Part shown: positions 25,097 to 33,785 of the stretch, piece by piece
Numbering within the stretch: the first letter of the stretch is position 1
Layout: each line of letters opens with the position of its first letter
Source: Afifellaceae bacterium
Lineage (GTDB): Bacteria; Pseudomonadota; Alphaproteobacteria; Rhizobiales; Afifellaceae
Assembly (NCBI GenBank): GCA_028281235.1
Contig: JANQKG010000020.1
Span: forward strand, 1-47,137
Direction: 5' to 3'
Length of the DNA stretch: 47,137 nt
The notes under the pieces: model-generated
What the model was told of the DNA's origin: nothing
Database searches by the model: none
Seen by the model: only the letters and a program-made list of their open reading frames with translations
Program-made: the position numbers and the translations under genes

Positions 25097-25996
25097 TCAC
25101 GCTGCGCAGGCCGTCTTCTCTGTTTCAGTTGTCACGCCGACGATCCGGCAGACCGCTTCCGGCAGTTCGGAGCGGTTCAGCGTGTAGATATGGAACGCAT
25201 CGACGCCGCGCGCCATGAGGTCCGACACCTGCTCCGCGGCGACGGCGGCGGCAACCAAGCCGTGCGTGGCGGATGCCGGATCGAGCCCATCGAAGCGGCG
25301 CGCAAGATCCACAGGTATCGTTGCACCACAGCGGGCCGCGAAATCGCGGATCGACGGAAAACGATGTATCGGCATGATGCCCGGCACGATCGGAATTGAG
25401 AGTCCCGCGCCGCGGACGCGCTCGACATAAGCCTCGAACACATCATTGTCGAAGAAGAACTGGGTAATTGCGCGAACAGCGCCGGAATCGACCTTGCGCT
25501 TCAACACATCGATCTCCGTGCGCCAGTCGGGGCTTTGCGGATGACGCTCCGGATAGGCGGAGACGGTGACCTCCGCCGCACCAGCCTGTCGCAAAGCCGC
25601 TACCAGATGGGCCGTGTCGGTGAAGCCGTCGGGATGCGGTGCGTAACGCTCCGAAAGCCCGCCGGGCGGATCGCCGCGGAGCGCCAGGAAATGCGCAACG
25701 CCCGCGCGGCAGAACCAAGCGATCGTCTCTTTGACAGCGTCGCGGCTTGCGCCAGCGCAGGTCAGATGCGCGGCGACAGGCAATCCGCGATCCAGGATAT
25801 GACGTACGGCGCTGCGTGACCGATCCTGTGTGCTGCCCCCTGCCCCATAGGTGACGGAGAAGAAATCCGGACGGAACGCGGCAAGCCGATCCACCGTTGT
25901 CCGCAGCGTGGCGAATTGCGCATCGGACTTGGGCGGAAAAAGCTCAAACGACATCGATGGCGGCGGCTTGCCGCCGCTGATGCTTGCTTGGATCAC
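25097..25996 (-). CDS. metF: MetF, 5,10-methylenetetrahydrofolate reductase
   Basis: 299 residues, a complete TIM barrel. It has SFELFPPKS at the N-terminus, FFSVTYGAGGSTQDRS, HLTCAGASRD, FLALRGDPPGG and ITQFFFDNDVF, the flavin- and folate-contacting motifs. It reduces methylene-THF to methyl-THF for methionine synthesis. It lies 2 bp after the ArsR-methyltransferase gene, so both are one transcript under the palindromic operator at 26996-27013. Confidence 0.96.
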   Translation of the reverse strand: MIQASISGGKPPPSMSFELFPPKSDAQFATLRTTVDRLAAFRPDFFSVTYGAGGSTQDRSRSAVRHILDRGLPVAAHLTCAGASRDAVKETIAWFCRAGVAHFLALRGDPPGGLSERYAPHPDGFTDTAHLVAALRQAGAAEVTVSAYPERHPQSPDWRTEIDVLKRKVDSGAVRAITQFFFDNDVFEAYVERVRGAGLSIPIVPGIMPIHRFPSIRDFAARCGATIPVDLARRFDGLDPASATHGLVAAAVAAEQVSDLMARGVDAFHIYTLNRSELPEAVCRIVGVTTETEKTACAA

Positions 25997-25998
25997 GG

Positions 25999-26982
25999 CT
26001 ATGCCTCCGCTTTCTTTCGCCCAGCACCGGCGGTGCGCTTGTTGCGCGCCGACCAGATCGTCACCGTCAGGCCGCCCGCTTCGTCTTGCGGCACCAGGTC
26101 TTCAACGCTCGCCAACCGAAGCCCGGCCGCCGACGCCCAGTTCTTCATCTGCTCGCGGCTGAAGCCGAGCCTTCTGTGGGCGTGTGCCTGGCGCAGATAT
26201 TCCAGTTCATGCGGCGCGAAATCGATGACCAGGAGTCGACCGCCAGCCGCCAGCGCGCCCGCCGCCTCCGCAAGCGCACGCCCCGGCTCGTCGAGGAAAT
26301 GCAGCACCTGGTGGATGACGACGAGATCGAAACTGTCACGCAGCACCGGCGGGTTCATCACATCGCCAAGCCGCACACGCGCATTGTCGAGCCCGGCCCG
26401 CTCCAGACTAGCGCGCGCTACCGCCAGCATGGCCGGCGACAGATCGATGCCGACAGCGCGCTCATAGCGGCCGGCAAAAAGCTCCAGCATGCGGCCCGTA
26501 CCGGTGCCGATATCGAGCATTGCACGGAACGGCCCCTCGCCGGCGCATTGCAGGATCGCTTCTTCAACCTGCCGCTCCGGCACATGCAGCGAGCGTATCT
26601 CGTCCCAGCAACTCGCATGCTGGGCGAAGTAGCGCTCCGCGGCTTCACGGTTGCGCCACTGGAGCCCGACGAGGCGGTCATTGTCGCGCCGAAGCGTCGG
26701 ATCGGACTGATCGAGTCCGTTGAGAATGCCGAGCGCGACGGCGCGGCCGGTGTCATCCGTCAGGCGATAATAGACCCACGAGCCCTCCGGCGTGCGGCTC
26801 ACCAGCCCGGCATCGGTCAGCACCTTGAGATGGCGTGAGATGCGCGGCTGTGACTGCCCGAAAATCTCGGTCAGTTCCTTCACGGTTCGCTCGCCGTGCT
26901 GAAGGATTGCCAGCAGTCGAATGCGGGTCTCGTCACCCGCAGCCTTCATCTGATGGACCAGCAATTCGACCGACGAACCCAA
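25999..26982 (-). CDS. ArsR-family regulator fused to a SAM-dependent methyltransferase
   Basis: 327 residues from a TTG at 26982, chosen because GGAGAG lies just upstream and the protein then starts with GSSVELLVHQMKAAGDETRIR, the normal start of an ArsR domain; a TTG at 26997 is also in frame. Residues about 5-85 are winged helix (HTH KELTEIFGQSQPRISRHLKV). Residues about 110-300 are a class I methyltransferase with DIGTGTGR at 157-164 and IDLSPAML. Such fusions next to metF or metH in alphaproteobacteria are thought to sense SAM or SAH and control methionine cycle genes. Autoregulation is likely. Confidence 0.88.
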   Translation of the reverse strand: MGSSVELLVHQMKAAGDETRIRLLAILQHGERTVKELTEIFGQSQPRISRHLKVLTDAGLVSRTPEGSWVYYRLTDDTGRAVALGILNGLDQSDPTLRRDNDRLVGLQWRNREAAERYFAQHASCWDEIRSLHVPERQVEEAILQCAGEGPFRAMLDIGTGTGRMLELFAGRYERAVGIDLSPAMLAVARASLERAGLDNARVRLGDVMNPPVLRDSFDLVVIHQVLHFLDEPGRALAEAAGALAAGGRLLVIDFAPHELEYLRQAHAHRRLGFSREQMKNWASAAGLRLASVEDLVPQDEAGGLTVTIWSARNKRTAGAGRKKAEA

Positions 26983-26995
26983 TGCGTCTCTCCGC

Positions 26996-27013
26996 AAGAT
27001 ATGCGGATATCTT
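26996..27013. promoter_or_regulatory. Palindromic operator of the ArsR-methyltransferase/metF operon
   Basis: AAGATAT (26996-27002), GCGG, ATATCTT (27003-27013) is a perfect inverted repeat followed by TATAT. This AT-rich AAGATAT/ATATCTT form resembles the sites described for ArsR-type S-adenosylhomocysteine-responsive regulators of methionine genes. It lies 14 bp before the TTG start. Confidence 0.65.
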
Positions 27014-27137
27014 TATATCGTTACGAGTTCTCGTCAAGCCACGGGTGTTTGTGCCTGGGGATTGGCCGCAAAGCGGAGCTTTGCGCCCTGGCTCAGGCCG
27101 GCGTAATTGTCGTAGCGACAAGTGCTGCACGAACCTC

Positions 27138-27638
27138 ATGGATCAGCCCGAAAGACCTGGAGAAATCCGCGCCCCCGTCGATCCCGCGACGCTGCCGGCC
27201 GATGCTGGCCTCGTCTTCATCGGCAAGGCGCGAACGCCGTGGACGGAGCGCGGCGCCGTGCCCCGCAATCTGCGCCAGGCCCGAGAACGCCAAGCCGGCA
27301 AGCGCGATGGCTGGGCGCGGCTGGAGATCGATCCGCCATGGCGCCGCGGCCTGCACGATCTTGCCATCGGGTCGCCGATCGTCGTGCTCACTTGGTTCGA
27401 CCGGGCGCGCCGTGATCTCCTCGTGCAGGCCCCACGCCACAGCGAGCATGTCCGCAGCGTGTTTTCGTTGCGCTCGCCGGTGCGGCCGAACCCGATCGGC
27501 CTTCACATCGTACGCCTTGTGTCATGTGACATGGATGCCGGTGTTCTTGAGGTCGACGCTTTGGATTGTCTCGACGCCACGCCGATCCTCGATATCAAAC
27601 CCTGGCTGCCAAGCGTCGACATACCGCCTGACCTTTGA
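27138..27638 (+). CDS. trmO: TrmO/TsaA-family tRNA methyltransferase
   Basis: 166 residues from the ATG at 27138. It has the family motifs GKARTPW near the N-terminus, SVFSLRSPVRPNPIGLHIVR in the middle and LDATPILDIKPW near the C-terminus; the usual G in LDGTPILDIKPY is Ala here. TrmO uses SAM to N6-methylate the threonylcarbamoyl-adenosine at position 37 of tRNA-Thr. It has no obvious operon partner: the metF operon is divergent and a 411-bp gap follows. Confidence 0.88.
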   Translation: MDQPERPGEIRAPVDPATLPADAGLVFIGKARTPWTERGAVPRNLRQARERQAGKRDGWARLEIDPPWRRGLHDLAIGSPIVVLTWFDRARRDLLVQAPRHSEHVRSVFSLRSPVRPNPIGLHIVRLVSCDMDAGVLEVDALDCLDATPILDIKPWLPSVDIPPDL

Positions 27639-28049
27639 AATCTAATCGCTATGGCGGCCTTCACCTCCCGCTTGTGGGGAGGTGAAGATTCGAAGCGTCG
27701 CGTAAGCGATGCGCGCGAATTTCGGGTGGGGGTATGCCCTTTCATTCCTAATCCTGAAGCGCGCTCATTGCATCCCACCGTCTCGCCGGATTTCGCTTAT
27801 GCGGTTCAATCGGCTATCTTGAATGACGAATCGTCCGCTGCACGGCGCTGGGACTAGTTGTTCAGCCCCACCGATGCATCTTTCGGGCAAAGCGCGATGT
27901 CATACGGAAGTTGAGGTGCTGGCGACGACTGAGTGGCTGTTTACTGCATTGGAGCCTTGCTCTCGACATAATGCGGTTCGACACTGCTATAATGGGCGCT
28001 CACAGGGGGTCACAGCGTTAGAATTGGGCGGCTTCTAAGGAAGAACAAC
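27639..28049. other. Intergenic region with one palindromic repeat
   Basis: CTTCACCTCCC (27659-27669) and GGGAGGTGAAG (27677-27687) form a perfect hairpin, followed by GATTCGAAGCGTCGCG and, after about 35 bp, GGGTGGGGG (to about 27735). This is the CTCCCC/GGGGAG repeat type seen elsewhere in the window. From 27750 to 28049 I see no reliable gene; a 71-codon ORF at 27823-28038 has no ribosome-binding site or recognisable motif. Confidence 0.6.
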
Positions 28050-28430
28050 ATGAGCCGAACGGAAACACTTCATGGCCCCTCCAGTGGCTTCGACGCCATC
28101 CACCAGCTTGAGGACGATCTGAAGCATGTCGGCGAGCAGGCCGCCCGCTTTCCTCGCACGACTAAGCTCATCTCCGACGGTGCGCCGCAGCAGGCCAAGA
28201 AGGTCGTTGAAGAAGCGACGGAACTCGCAATCGAGGCGATCCAGCAAAACCGCGAAGCCGCAATCATGGAAGCGGCCGACCTTCTCTACAATCTTGTGGT
28301 GCTCCTCGACGGGATGGACATCCCCTTCGATGACATCTGTGAGGAGCTTGAGCGCCGCCGTACGATCTTCGGCATCGCGGCCAAGCAGCACAAGAACGGG
28401 ATGGGTCCCGCCGACCCCAAGGACGCCTGA
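28050..28430 (+). CDS. hisE: HisE, phosphoribosyl-ATP pyrophosphohydrolase
   Basis: 126 residues, an all-helical MazG-like domain. It carries the metal-binding pattern QQAKKVVEEATELAIEAIQ and AIMEAADLLYNLVVLLDG. It hydrolyses phosphoribosyl-ATP to PR-AMP, the second step of histidine synthesis. An RBS (AAGGAAG) lies before the ATG. In many alphaproteobacteria hisE follows hisF; here it stands alone, so the other his genes are elsewhere. The N-terminal 15 residues and the last 12 are poorly conserved. Confidence 0.88.
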   Translation: MSRTETLHGPSSGFDAIHQLEDDLKHVGEQAARFPRTTKLISDGAPQQAKKVVEEATELAIEAIQQNREAAIMEAADLLYNLVVLLDGMDIPFDDICEELERRRTIFGIAAKQHKNGMGPADPKDA

Positions 28431-28580
28431 CGCAGCTGCCGACGCCCATTACAGGGGCGGCTTAAGCACTCGCGTCCGCCGCTTCGCTTTAAGAATCCCG
28501 CGCTTTTAGGTCTCGCCCACCCTCGCGCGGAATGATACCAAAGCAAACAATGTAGTTCGTCTGCCAAGAGGGAGCGGATC

Positions 28581-29540
28581 ATGAAAACTCTCGCCTATGG
28601 CCTTGCCGCGGCTGTGTTGCTTGCCGGTGCGACCGGCGCGGCCGCGGAACCGAAGACCGTGGCCATCACCGCGATCGTCGAGCACCCGGCGCTGGATGCC
28701 GTGCGCGACGGCATCAAGAAGGGACTGGCTGATCTCGGCCATACGGAGGGCACGGACGTCGCCTTCACCTACGAGACTGCCCAGGGCAATCCGGCCACGG
28801 CCGCACAGATCGCGCGGCAATTCGTCGGCGACGCAGCCGACGTGATCGTGGCGATCTCAACGCCCTCCGCCCAGGCCGTGGCTGCCGCGACAACCGAGAT
28901 CCCGCTGATCTTCTCCGCCGTCACCGATCCGCTGGCCGCCGGGCTCGTCTCGTCCATCGAGGCGCCCGGAGCCAACGTGACCGGCGTCTCCGACATGGCG
29001 CCCATTGGCGATCACATCGCGCTGATCAAGGAGATCACGCCGACCGTTGAGCGCCTCGGCGTGCTCTACAATCCCGGCGAAGCGAACTCCGTCTCATCGC
29101 TCGCCTCCGTCCGGCAGGAAGCGAACGCCGCCGGCATCACCGTGGTCGACGGACCGGCAACCAAATCGGCCGAAGTGCAAGCGGCAGCGCGCTCGCTCGT
29201 CGGCAAGGTCGACGCCATCTATGTGCCGACCGACAACACGATCGTCTCCGCCTTGGAATCGGCCGTCGGCGTTGCCAATGAGGCAAACCTGCCGCTTTAC
29301 GCAGCCGACACCGACAGCGTGGCCCGCGGCGCGCTTGCCGCCGTCGGCTTCAACTATTTCCAGGTCGGCGTGGAGACCGCCGGCCTTGTCGATCAGGTCC
29401 TGAAGGGAACCGACCCCGGTTCGATCGAGGTCGTGTTCGCCTCCGGCTCCGACCTTCAGGTCAACAAGGCCACGGCCGCGACCATCGGCATCACCCTGCC
29501 GCAAGCCGTGCTGGACCGCGCCGCCAAGGTCGTCGAATAG
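28581..29540 (+). CDS. ABC transporter substrate-binding protein (TrpX type)
   Basis: 319 residues of the ABC_sub_bind family. A signal peptide (MKTLAYGLAAAVLLAGATGA, AAAE) precedes the mature two-lobe protein with EHPALDAVRDGIKKGL, GNPATAAQIARQF, GVLYNPGEANS and VPTDNTIVS. Members transport tryptophan/tyrosine or unknown ligands. GGGAGC precedes the ATG. It is first in a three-gene operon with permease (53 bp later) and ATPase (overlapping). No riboswitch or T-box-like element is seen upstream, so the ligand is not indicated. Confidence 0.9.
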   Translation: MKTLAYGLAAAVLLAGATGAAAEPKTVAITAIVEHPALDAVRDGIKKGLADLGHTEGTDVAFTYETAQGNPATAAQIARQFVGDAADVIVAISTPSAQAVAAATTEIPLIFSAVTDPLAAGLVSSIEAPGANVTGVSDMAPIGDHIALIKEITPTVERLGVLYNPGEANSVSSLASVRQEANAAGITVVDGPATKSAEVQAAARSLVGKVDAIYVPTDNTIVSALESAVGVANEANLPLYAADTDSVARGALAAVGFNYFQVGVETAGLVDQVLKGTDPGSIEVVFASGSDLQVNKATAATIGITLPQAVLDRAAKVVE

Positions 29541-29593
29541 CAACCAAGTGAGAAGCGGGGGCGCACGCGTCCCCGCTCTCCGCGGCGATCCTC

Positions 29594-30475
29594 ATGTCGG
29601 CCATCGCCTTCTTCGGAGCTGTCGAGCTCGGCCTCGTCTACGCATTCGTGGCGCTGGGCGTTTTTCTTTCTTTCCGTATCCTCGATTTCCCCGACCTTAC
29701 GGTCGACGGCTCCTTTCCGCTCGGCGCAGCCGTCGTCGCCGTGATGATCATCGCCGATTGGAATCCATGGCTGGCAACGGCCGTCGCGTGCCTGGCCGGC
29801 GCCATGGCCGGGCTCTTCACCGCCTTCGTCAGCGTGCGGTTTCAGATCCTGCATTTGCTCGCCTCCATCCTGACGATGATCGCGCTGTTCTCGATCAATT
29901 TGCGGGTCATGGGTCGACCCAACATCGCGATCCTCAATCAGGAGACGGTGCTCACGCCGATCTATGAGCTTGGCCTCACCTCCTATCTGGCGCGGCCGGC
30001 ATTCGTGCTCGTGCTGGCGGCGATCGGCGTGATCCTTCTGGCGTGGTTCCTGCGAACCGATCTCGGCCTGGCCATGCGCGCCACCGGCGCCAATCCGCGC
30101 ATGGCGCGGGCGCAGGGTGTGCGCGTCGGCGCGCAGATCATGGGCGGCGTCGCGCTCTCCAACGCCATGGTCGCGCTGGCCGGCGCGCTCTTTGCACAGA
30201 CGAACGGCTTCGCCGACGTCACCTCCGGCGTTGGCACCATCGTCGTCGGGCTTGCCGCCGTTATCGTCGGTGAGACGCTGCTGCCGCGCGGCGGCATGAT
30301 CGTCGCCGTCGCCGCATGCGTTCTCGGCTCCGTCCTCTACCGCCTGGCCGTGCAGCTTGCGCTGAACCTCGACTTCCTCGGCCTCACGCCGTCTGATTTG
30401 AACCTCGCCACCGCCGTGCTTGTGCTCTTCACGCTGATCCTGCCGCGCCTTCGCCAACCGAGGCCCACACAATGA
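29594..30475 (+). CDS. ABC transporter permease (TrpY type)
   Basis: 293 residues with about eight predicted membrane helices. It has the BPD_transp_2-type signature of this group (LDFPDLTVDGSFPLGAAV, ATGANPRMARAQGV and GLAAVIVGETLLPRGG). It forms the membrane channel for the substrate-binding protein upstream. The TGA stop overlaps the ATG of the ATPase gene. Confidence 0.9.
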   Translation: MSAIAFFGAVELGLVYAFVALGVFLSFRILDFPDLTVDGSFPLGAAVVAVMIIADWNPWLATAVACLAGAMAGLFTAFVSVRFQILHLLASILTMIALFSINLRVMGRPNIAILNQETVLTPIYELGLTSYLARPAFVLVLAAIGVILLAWFLRTDLGLAMRATGANPRMARAQGVRVGAQIMGGVALSNAMVALAGALFAQTNGFADVTSGVGTIVVGLAAVIVGETLLPRGGMIVAVAACVLGSVLYRLAVQLALNLDFLGLTPSDLNLATAVLVLFTLILPRLRQPRPTQ

Positions 30476-31266
30476 TTGCCGTGCACGGTCTGTCGGTGCG
30501 CTTCAGCGCAGGCACGCCGTTGGAGCGGCACGCGCTGAAAAACGTAACGCTTGAGGTCGCCGACCAGGAATTCTGCTGCGTCATCGGCTCAAACGGTTCC
30601 GGCAAATCCACTCTGCTTTCCGCCATCGCCGGCGACGTCGTGCCGGAAGCCGGTCGCGTGGTGCTGTCGGACCGCGACGTCACGCGCCTCGCCGCGCAGC
30701 GGCGCGCACGCCTTGTGGCGCGCGTCTTCCAGGACCCGCTGGCGGGAAGCTGCGGCCGGCTGACGATCGGCGAGAATTTGGCGATCGCCTCGCGCCGCGG
30801 CGCGCGACGCGGCCTGCGCGACGCCCTCGCCCCGGGCCGCATGCGCTCCGTCCTGGAGCGTGTCGCCGAGCTTGAGATCGGGCTAGAGAAGCGCCTCGAT
30901 CAGCCCATCGGATCGCTGTCGGGTGGTCAACGCCAGGCGCTGGCGCTGATCATGGCGACGCTCGCCCCCTCCTCCGTCGTGCTACTTGACGAACACACCG
31001 CAGCACTCGATCCCGCCAACGCGGAATTCGTGCTTGGCCTGACCGACACGCTCGCCAAGCGCTTTGAGCTGACCGTGCTGATGGTCACACACTCCATGCG
31101 TCAGGCGCTGGAATTCGGCACGCGCACAATCATGCTGCATGAGGGAGAGATCGTGCTCGACGTGCGCGACCCGGAGCGCAAGGACCTGACGGTGGAGGAC
31201 CTCGTCGCACGCTTCCGCCGCGCCCGCGGCCAGGAGCTGGCCGAAGACGGCCTGCTGACGAGTTAG
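30472..31266 (+). CDS. ABC transporter ATP-binding protein (TrpZ type)
   Basis: 264 residues. Walker A is GSNGSGKST (about 40-48), signature LSGGQRQAL (about 148-156) and Walker B VVLLDEHTAALD (about 169-180), with the switch histidine in VTHSMRQAL. It powers the importer formed with the two genes upstream. The HTAALD after Walker B, in place of PTAALD, is typical of this subgroup. A 4-bp overlap (ATGA) with the permease shows co-translation. Confidence 0.93.
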   Translation: MIAVHGLSVRFSAGTPLERHALKNVTLEVADQEFCCVIGSNGSGKSTLLSAIAGDVVPEAGRVVLSDRDVTRLAAQRRARLVARVFQDPLAGSCGRLTIGENLAIASRRGARRGLRDALAPGRMRSVLERVAELEIGLEKRLDQPIGSLSGGQRQALALIMATLAPSSVVLLDEHTAALDPANAEFVLGLTDTLAKRFELTVLMVTHSMRQALEFGTRTIMLHEGEIVLDVRDPERKDLTVEDLVARFRRARGQELAEDGLLTS

Positions 31267-31323
31267 AGCACAGTCCTTTTTGGGACTTCCGGTCACCTGA
31301 AGGCAGCAGGCCTGCTGGATCGC

Positions 31324-31698
31324 CTACCCACCCGATAGATCTTGAGCCAGCATCAGTGCATTGCCGTCAGGATCATAAAACGTCGCAGTGGCGACCATTC
31401 CTTCAATCGTCTCGGTTTCGCCGTCGAACTTCACACCGACTTGCTCCAGTGCACCTCGCGCTGCCTTGATGTCCAACACGCCGAACACCGGAACGGTATT
31501 GCCGGGCGCCGGTTCGGATTGCTCGCCCAGCCCCAGAGTCACGCCCTCGGTTTTGGTTTGCATCTCACTCCAACCGGCCTCATCGATGTGATGGAGCAAC
31601 TCGAAGCCAAGATTGTCGCTGTACCACTTTGCACTGGCGTGTCGGTCTCGAACAGACAAGGCCAGCGTGATCGTGTTTTTCAGATTGACCGTCGGCAT
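31324..31698 (-). CDS. VOC-superfamily protein (glyoxalase/bleomycin-resistance fold)
   Basis: 124 residues, one VOC domain: TITLALSVRDRHASAKWYSDNLGFELLHH, then VTLGLGEQS, and the end ATFYDPDGNALMLAQDL. The glutamate of the usual metal site (PDGN.xxL) is not obvious, so it may be a binding protein rather than an enzyme. AAGGAAG precedes the ATG. It is divergent from, and probably controlled by, the HxlR gene 40 bp away. Confidence 0.85.
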   Translation of the reverse strand: MPTVNLKNTITLALSVRDRHASAKWYSDNLGFELLHHIDEAGWSEMQTKTEGVTLGLGEQSEPAPGNTVPVFGVLDIKAARGALEQVGVKFDGETETIEGMVATATFYDPDGNALMLAQDLSGG

Positions 31699-31738
31699 GA
31701 CGCTTCCTTCTTCACCGAAAATATATTAACTATACTTT
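31699..31738. promoter_or_regulatory. Divergent AT-rich promoter between VOC and HxlR genes
   Basis: The 40 bp contain TATATTAACTATACT. On the plus strand TATACT (31731-31736) ends only 2 bp before the HxlR ATG, so that mRNA would be leaderless. On the minus strand TATATT or TAATAT can serve the VOC gene, which has a normal AAGGAAG site. Confidence 0.45.
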
Positions 31739-32275
31739 ATGGACATAAAATCGCTTGTCAACATCACGTCGCGCGCTTGGTCGCTGAAAATTCTGGCCTT
31801 GATGTTCTCAGGCGTTCCCGGCCGGCAGGCGCCCTTGTTGGCGGCAACGGACGCAAGCCGGACGTCGTTCGCCGCAAGTCTGGATCATCTCATCAAACTT
31901 GGTTTGCTGGAAAGGAACCCGGGCCACGGCCATCCGCTGAGACCGGAATTTCGTTTGACTCAAGAAGGTTCATTGGCCGCGGAAACGGCCGACAAGATCA
32001 TCGCGTCCGTGCCGAACGATGATGGGTTCGTACTGGTGCAGCGCACCTGGACCGTCCCGATTCTGGCGCTCACCGCGGCGCCTCAACGATTCTCAGAGAT
32101 CAAATCCAGCCTTGTTCCGATCACTGATCGAGCGCTGTCCCAGTCGTTGCTCCTGCTGGAGGAACGGGAGTGGCTGAGACGAGACATCGCGACGTCGCAG
32201 CGTGCGCCCCACCCCATCTATCGTGCGGTGAATGCCGGAAAGAGGATCAACCGGGCCGTTGCTCTAGATTCTTGA
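31739..32275 (+). CDS. HxlR-like regulator with two winged-helix domains
   Basis: 178 residues made of two winged-helix halves. The first (about 5-75: SRAWSLKILALMFSG, ASRTSFAASLDHLIKLGLLERNPG) is followed by a second (about 95-170: RTWTVPILALTAAPQRFSEIKSSL, ITDRALSQSLLLLEEREWLRRD) that is HxlR type. It lies divergent from the VOC gene and probably regulates it. No sensor residues (such as redox Cys) are visible. Confidence 0.82.
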   Translation: MDIKSLVNITSRAWSLKILALMFSGVPGRQAPLLAATDASRTSFAASLDHLIKLGLLERNPGHGHPLRPEFRLTQEGSLAAETADKIIASVPNDDGFVLVQRTWTVPILALTAAPQRFSEIKSSLVPITDRALSQSLLLLEEREWLRRDIATSQRAPHPIYRAVNAGKRINRAVALDS

Positions 32276-32359
32276 GATCACAACGACCGCTCCGTCCGCA
32301 CTGCCGACACCTGTCGGTGGTGACGCCCGTGACGACTTCGCAATCAAACTGCGGCGTGT

Positions 32360-32390
32360 TGTTCCAGAAACAACTGATTTTTCTGGAACA
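32360..32390. promoter_or_regulatory. Perfect inverted repeat upstream of the EEP nuclease gene
   Basis: TGTTCCAGAAA (32360-32370) and TTTCTGGAACA (32380-32390) are perfect 11-bp complements around a 9-bp loop. The element lies in AT-rich DNA 98 bp before the chosen start of the nuclease gene. It could be an operator or RNA hairpin. There is no T-tract. Confidence 0.55.
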
Positions 32391-32488
32391 TGACAGTTCG
32401 AAAACAGACAAAGATGCTTGCGTCATTTTCATTACAAGGAATTTGTGCAGAATATTTCAGCAGCTCCAGATTGAACTTGAGGCCTGAT

Positions 32489-33736
32489 ATGGGCATGCGG
32501 CTAACGACTTGGAATATCGCCTGGTTTGGGCAGTTATTGCAGGGCAAGACACGGACCCTGCCGAAACTAAGCAAAAAAGTGACCTCGCAATCGGGCAAGG
32601 CGCTGCAGCGCCTTCAGCGCCAGCAGATTGCTGAGGAGATACGACGCATCGACCCGGATGTGCTGTGTATTCAGGAAGGTCCGTCCACCGGCAACATCAG
32701 GCGGCTGCACGATTTCTGCGCAGGAGATCTGGGCGGACAGTGGGTGGCGATTGACCGGCCCGCCGGCGACACCTGGCACATTCGAGGTTCCCAGGGCATC
32801 TTCTTCCTGGTGAAGGCTTCGCGCATGCCAGCGCTGGAGCCCAGATTGCTGGCGCAGACGGTCTGGTTCGAGGCCACCGAACTGGAGAGCCGAACCGACA
32901 TTTCCAAGGCCGGAACGGGCGAGCACAACAAGAAATGGCCGATCATCCATCCGCTGTTTAAGCCTGAGGGGACGGAGAGACTGGACGAGCCTGAAGACGA
33001 ACCGGAAGGGGCAGAGGGGGCACCCGTCCTGATGGACCGGGAGCATTCACACTACCGGCACCCGCAGGTGCTGATCCTGACCGTGGGCAACCGCCGTGTC
33101 GATATTATCGGCTGCCATCTGAAATCGAAATTCGGCGGCAATGACTATAGGCAGGCCGGCGAACTCAACCAGCGCCGCGAAGAAACGCTCAGTCCGGAGG
33201 AAATAAGGCTAATTCTCAAGGTCGAGCAGACAGCGGTGGAGGCGCGCATCAAGCTGTCCACCGAGGCGACAAACGTGCGCTATTACATCGAGAACCGGTT
33301 TCGCAACGAACCGGAACCGGTGGTCTTTGTCTGCGGCGATTTGAATGACGGTGTCGGCAAGGAGATATTTGAGCGTAAGTACCTGTTTCACGACGCCATC
33401 TCCAACTTGCAGGGTGATGTCTTTTTCGCCGACCGCTTTTTGAATCATGCCCTGTTCGATTTCGGCGAAGAACATCGTTGGACGGCGTCGTTTACCGACG
33501 TGTGGGACCCTCACCGGCCACCGGAAATCCTGCTCGATCATATCGTCTTCACACAGAGCGTATCGGGCCCTGCGGCGCTGGACAGGACGGGGATGCGTGT
33601 GCCGTCGGGTGCAGGCAGGGTCGAACATGAGATCCACAACGCGGTCAACGCAGTGTTCGACCGGACGGAGGACTTCACCAGCGATCACCGATCGGTCAGC
33701 GTGGATATCCAGTTTGAAAGCGATGCTATCGTCTGA
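32489..33736 (+). CDS. Endonuclease/exonuclease/phosphatase (EEP) family hydrolase
   Basis: 415 residues from the ATG at 32489, preceded by GAGG; the frame is open to 32390 but that extension looks unlike the family. DNase I-like fold motifs are in order: TTWNIAWFG (Asn9), CIQEGP (Glu63), IIGCHLKSK, FVCGDLND and the final SDHRSVS (Asp399, His400). It would cleave phosphodiester bonds of DNA, RNA or a lipid or sugar phosphate. There is no signal peptide. It is longer than simple EEP enzymes (about 250-300) owing to a roughly 100-residue acidic insert (PEGTERLDEPEDEPEGAEGA). It stands alone. Confidence 0.85.
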   Translation: MGMRLTTWNIAWFGQLLQGKTRTLPKLSKKVTSQSGKALQRLQRQQIAEEIRRIDPDVLCIQEGPSTGNIRRLHDFCAGDLGGQWVAIDRPAGDTWHIRGSQGIFFLVKASRMPALEPRLLAQTVWFEATELESRTDISKAGTGEHNKKWPIIHPLFKPEGTERLDEPEDEPEGAEGAPVLMDREHSHYRHPQVLILTVGNRRVDIIGCHLKSKFGGNDYRQAGELNQRREETLSPEEIRLILKVEQTAVEARIKLSTEATNVRYYIENRFRNEPEPVVFVCGDLNDGVGKEIFERKYLFHDAISNLQGDVFFADRFLNHALFDFGEEHRWTASFTDVWDPHRPPEILLDHIVFTQSVSGPAALDRTGMRVPSGAGRVEHEIHNAVNAVFDRTEDFTSDHRSVSVDIQFESDAIV

Positions 33737-33785
33737 GACGGCGTCCGGACCAACGCGCTCAAGTTCACTGCCCCGGCCGTCTGAC

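Noticed and set aside
27823-28038. 71-codon ORF before hisE
   Set aside because: No ribosome-binding site, no recognisable motif and no plausible composition; kept only as part of an intergenic region.
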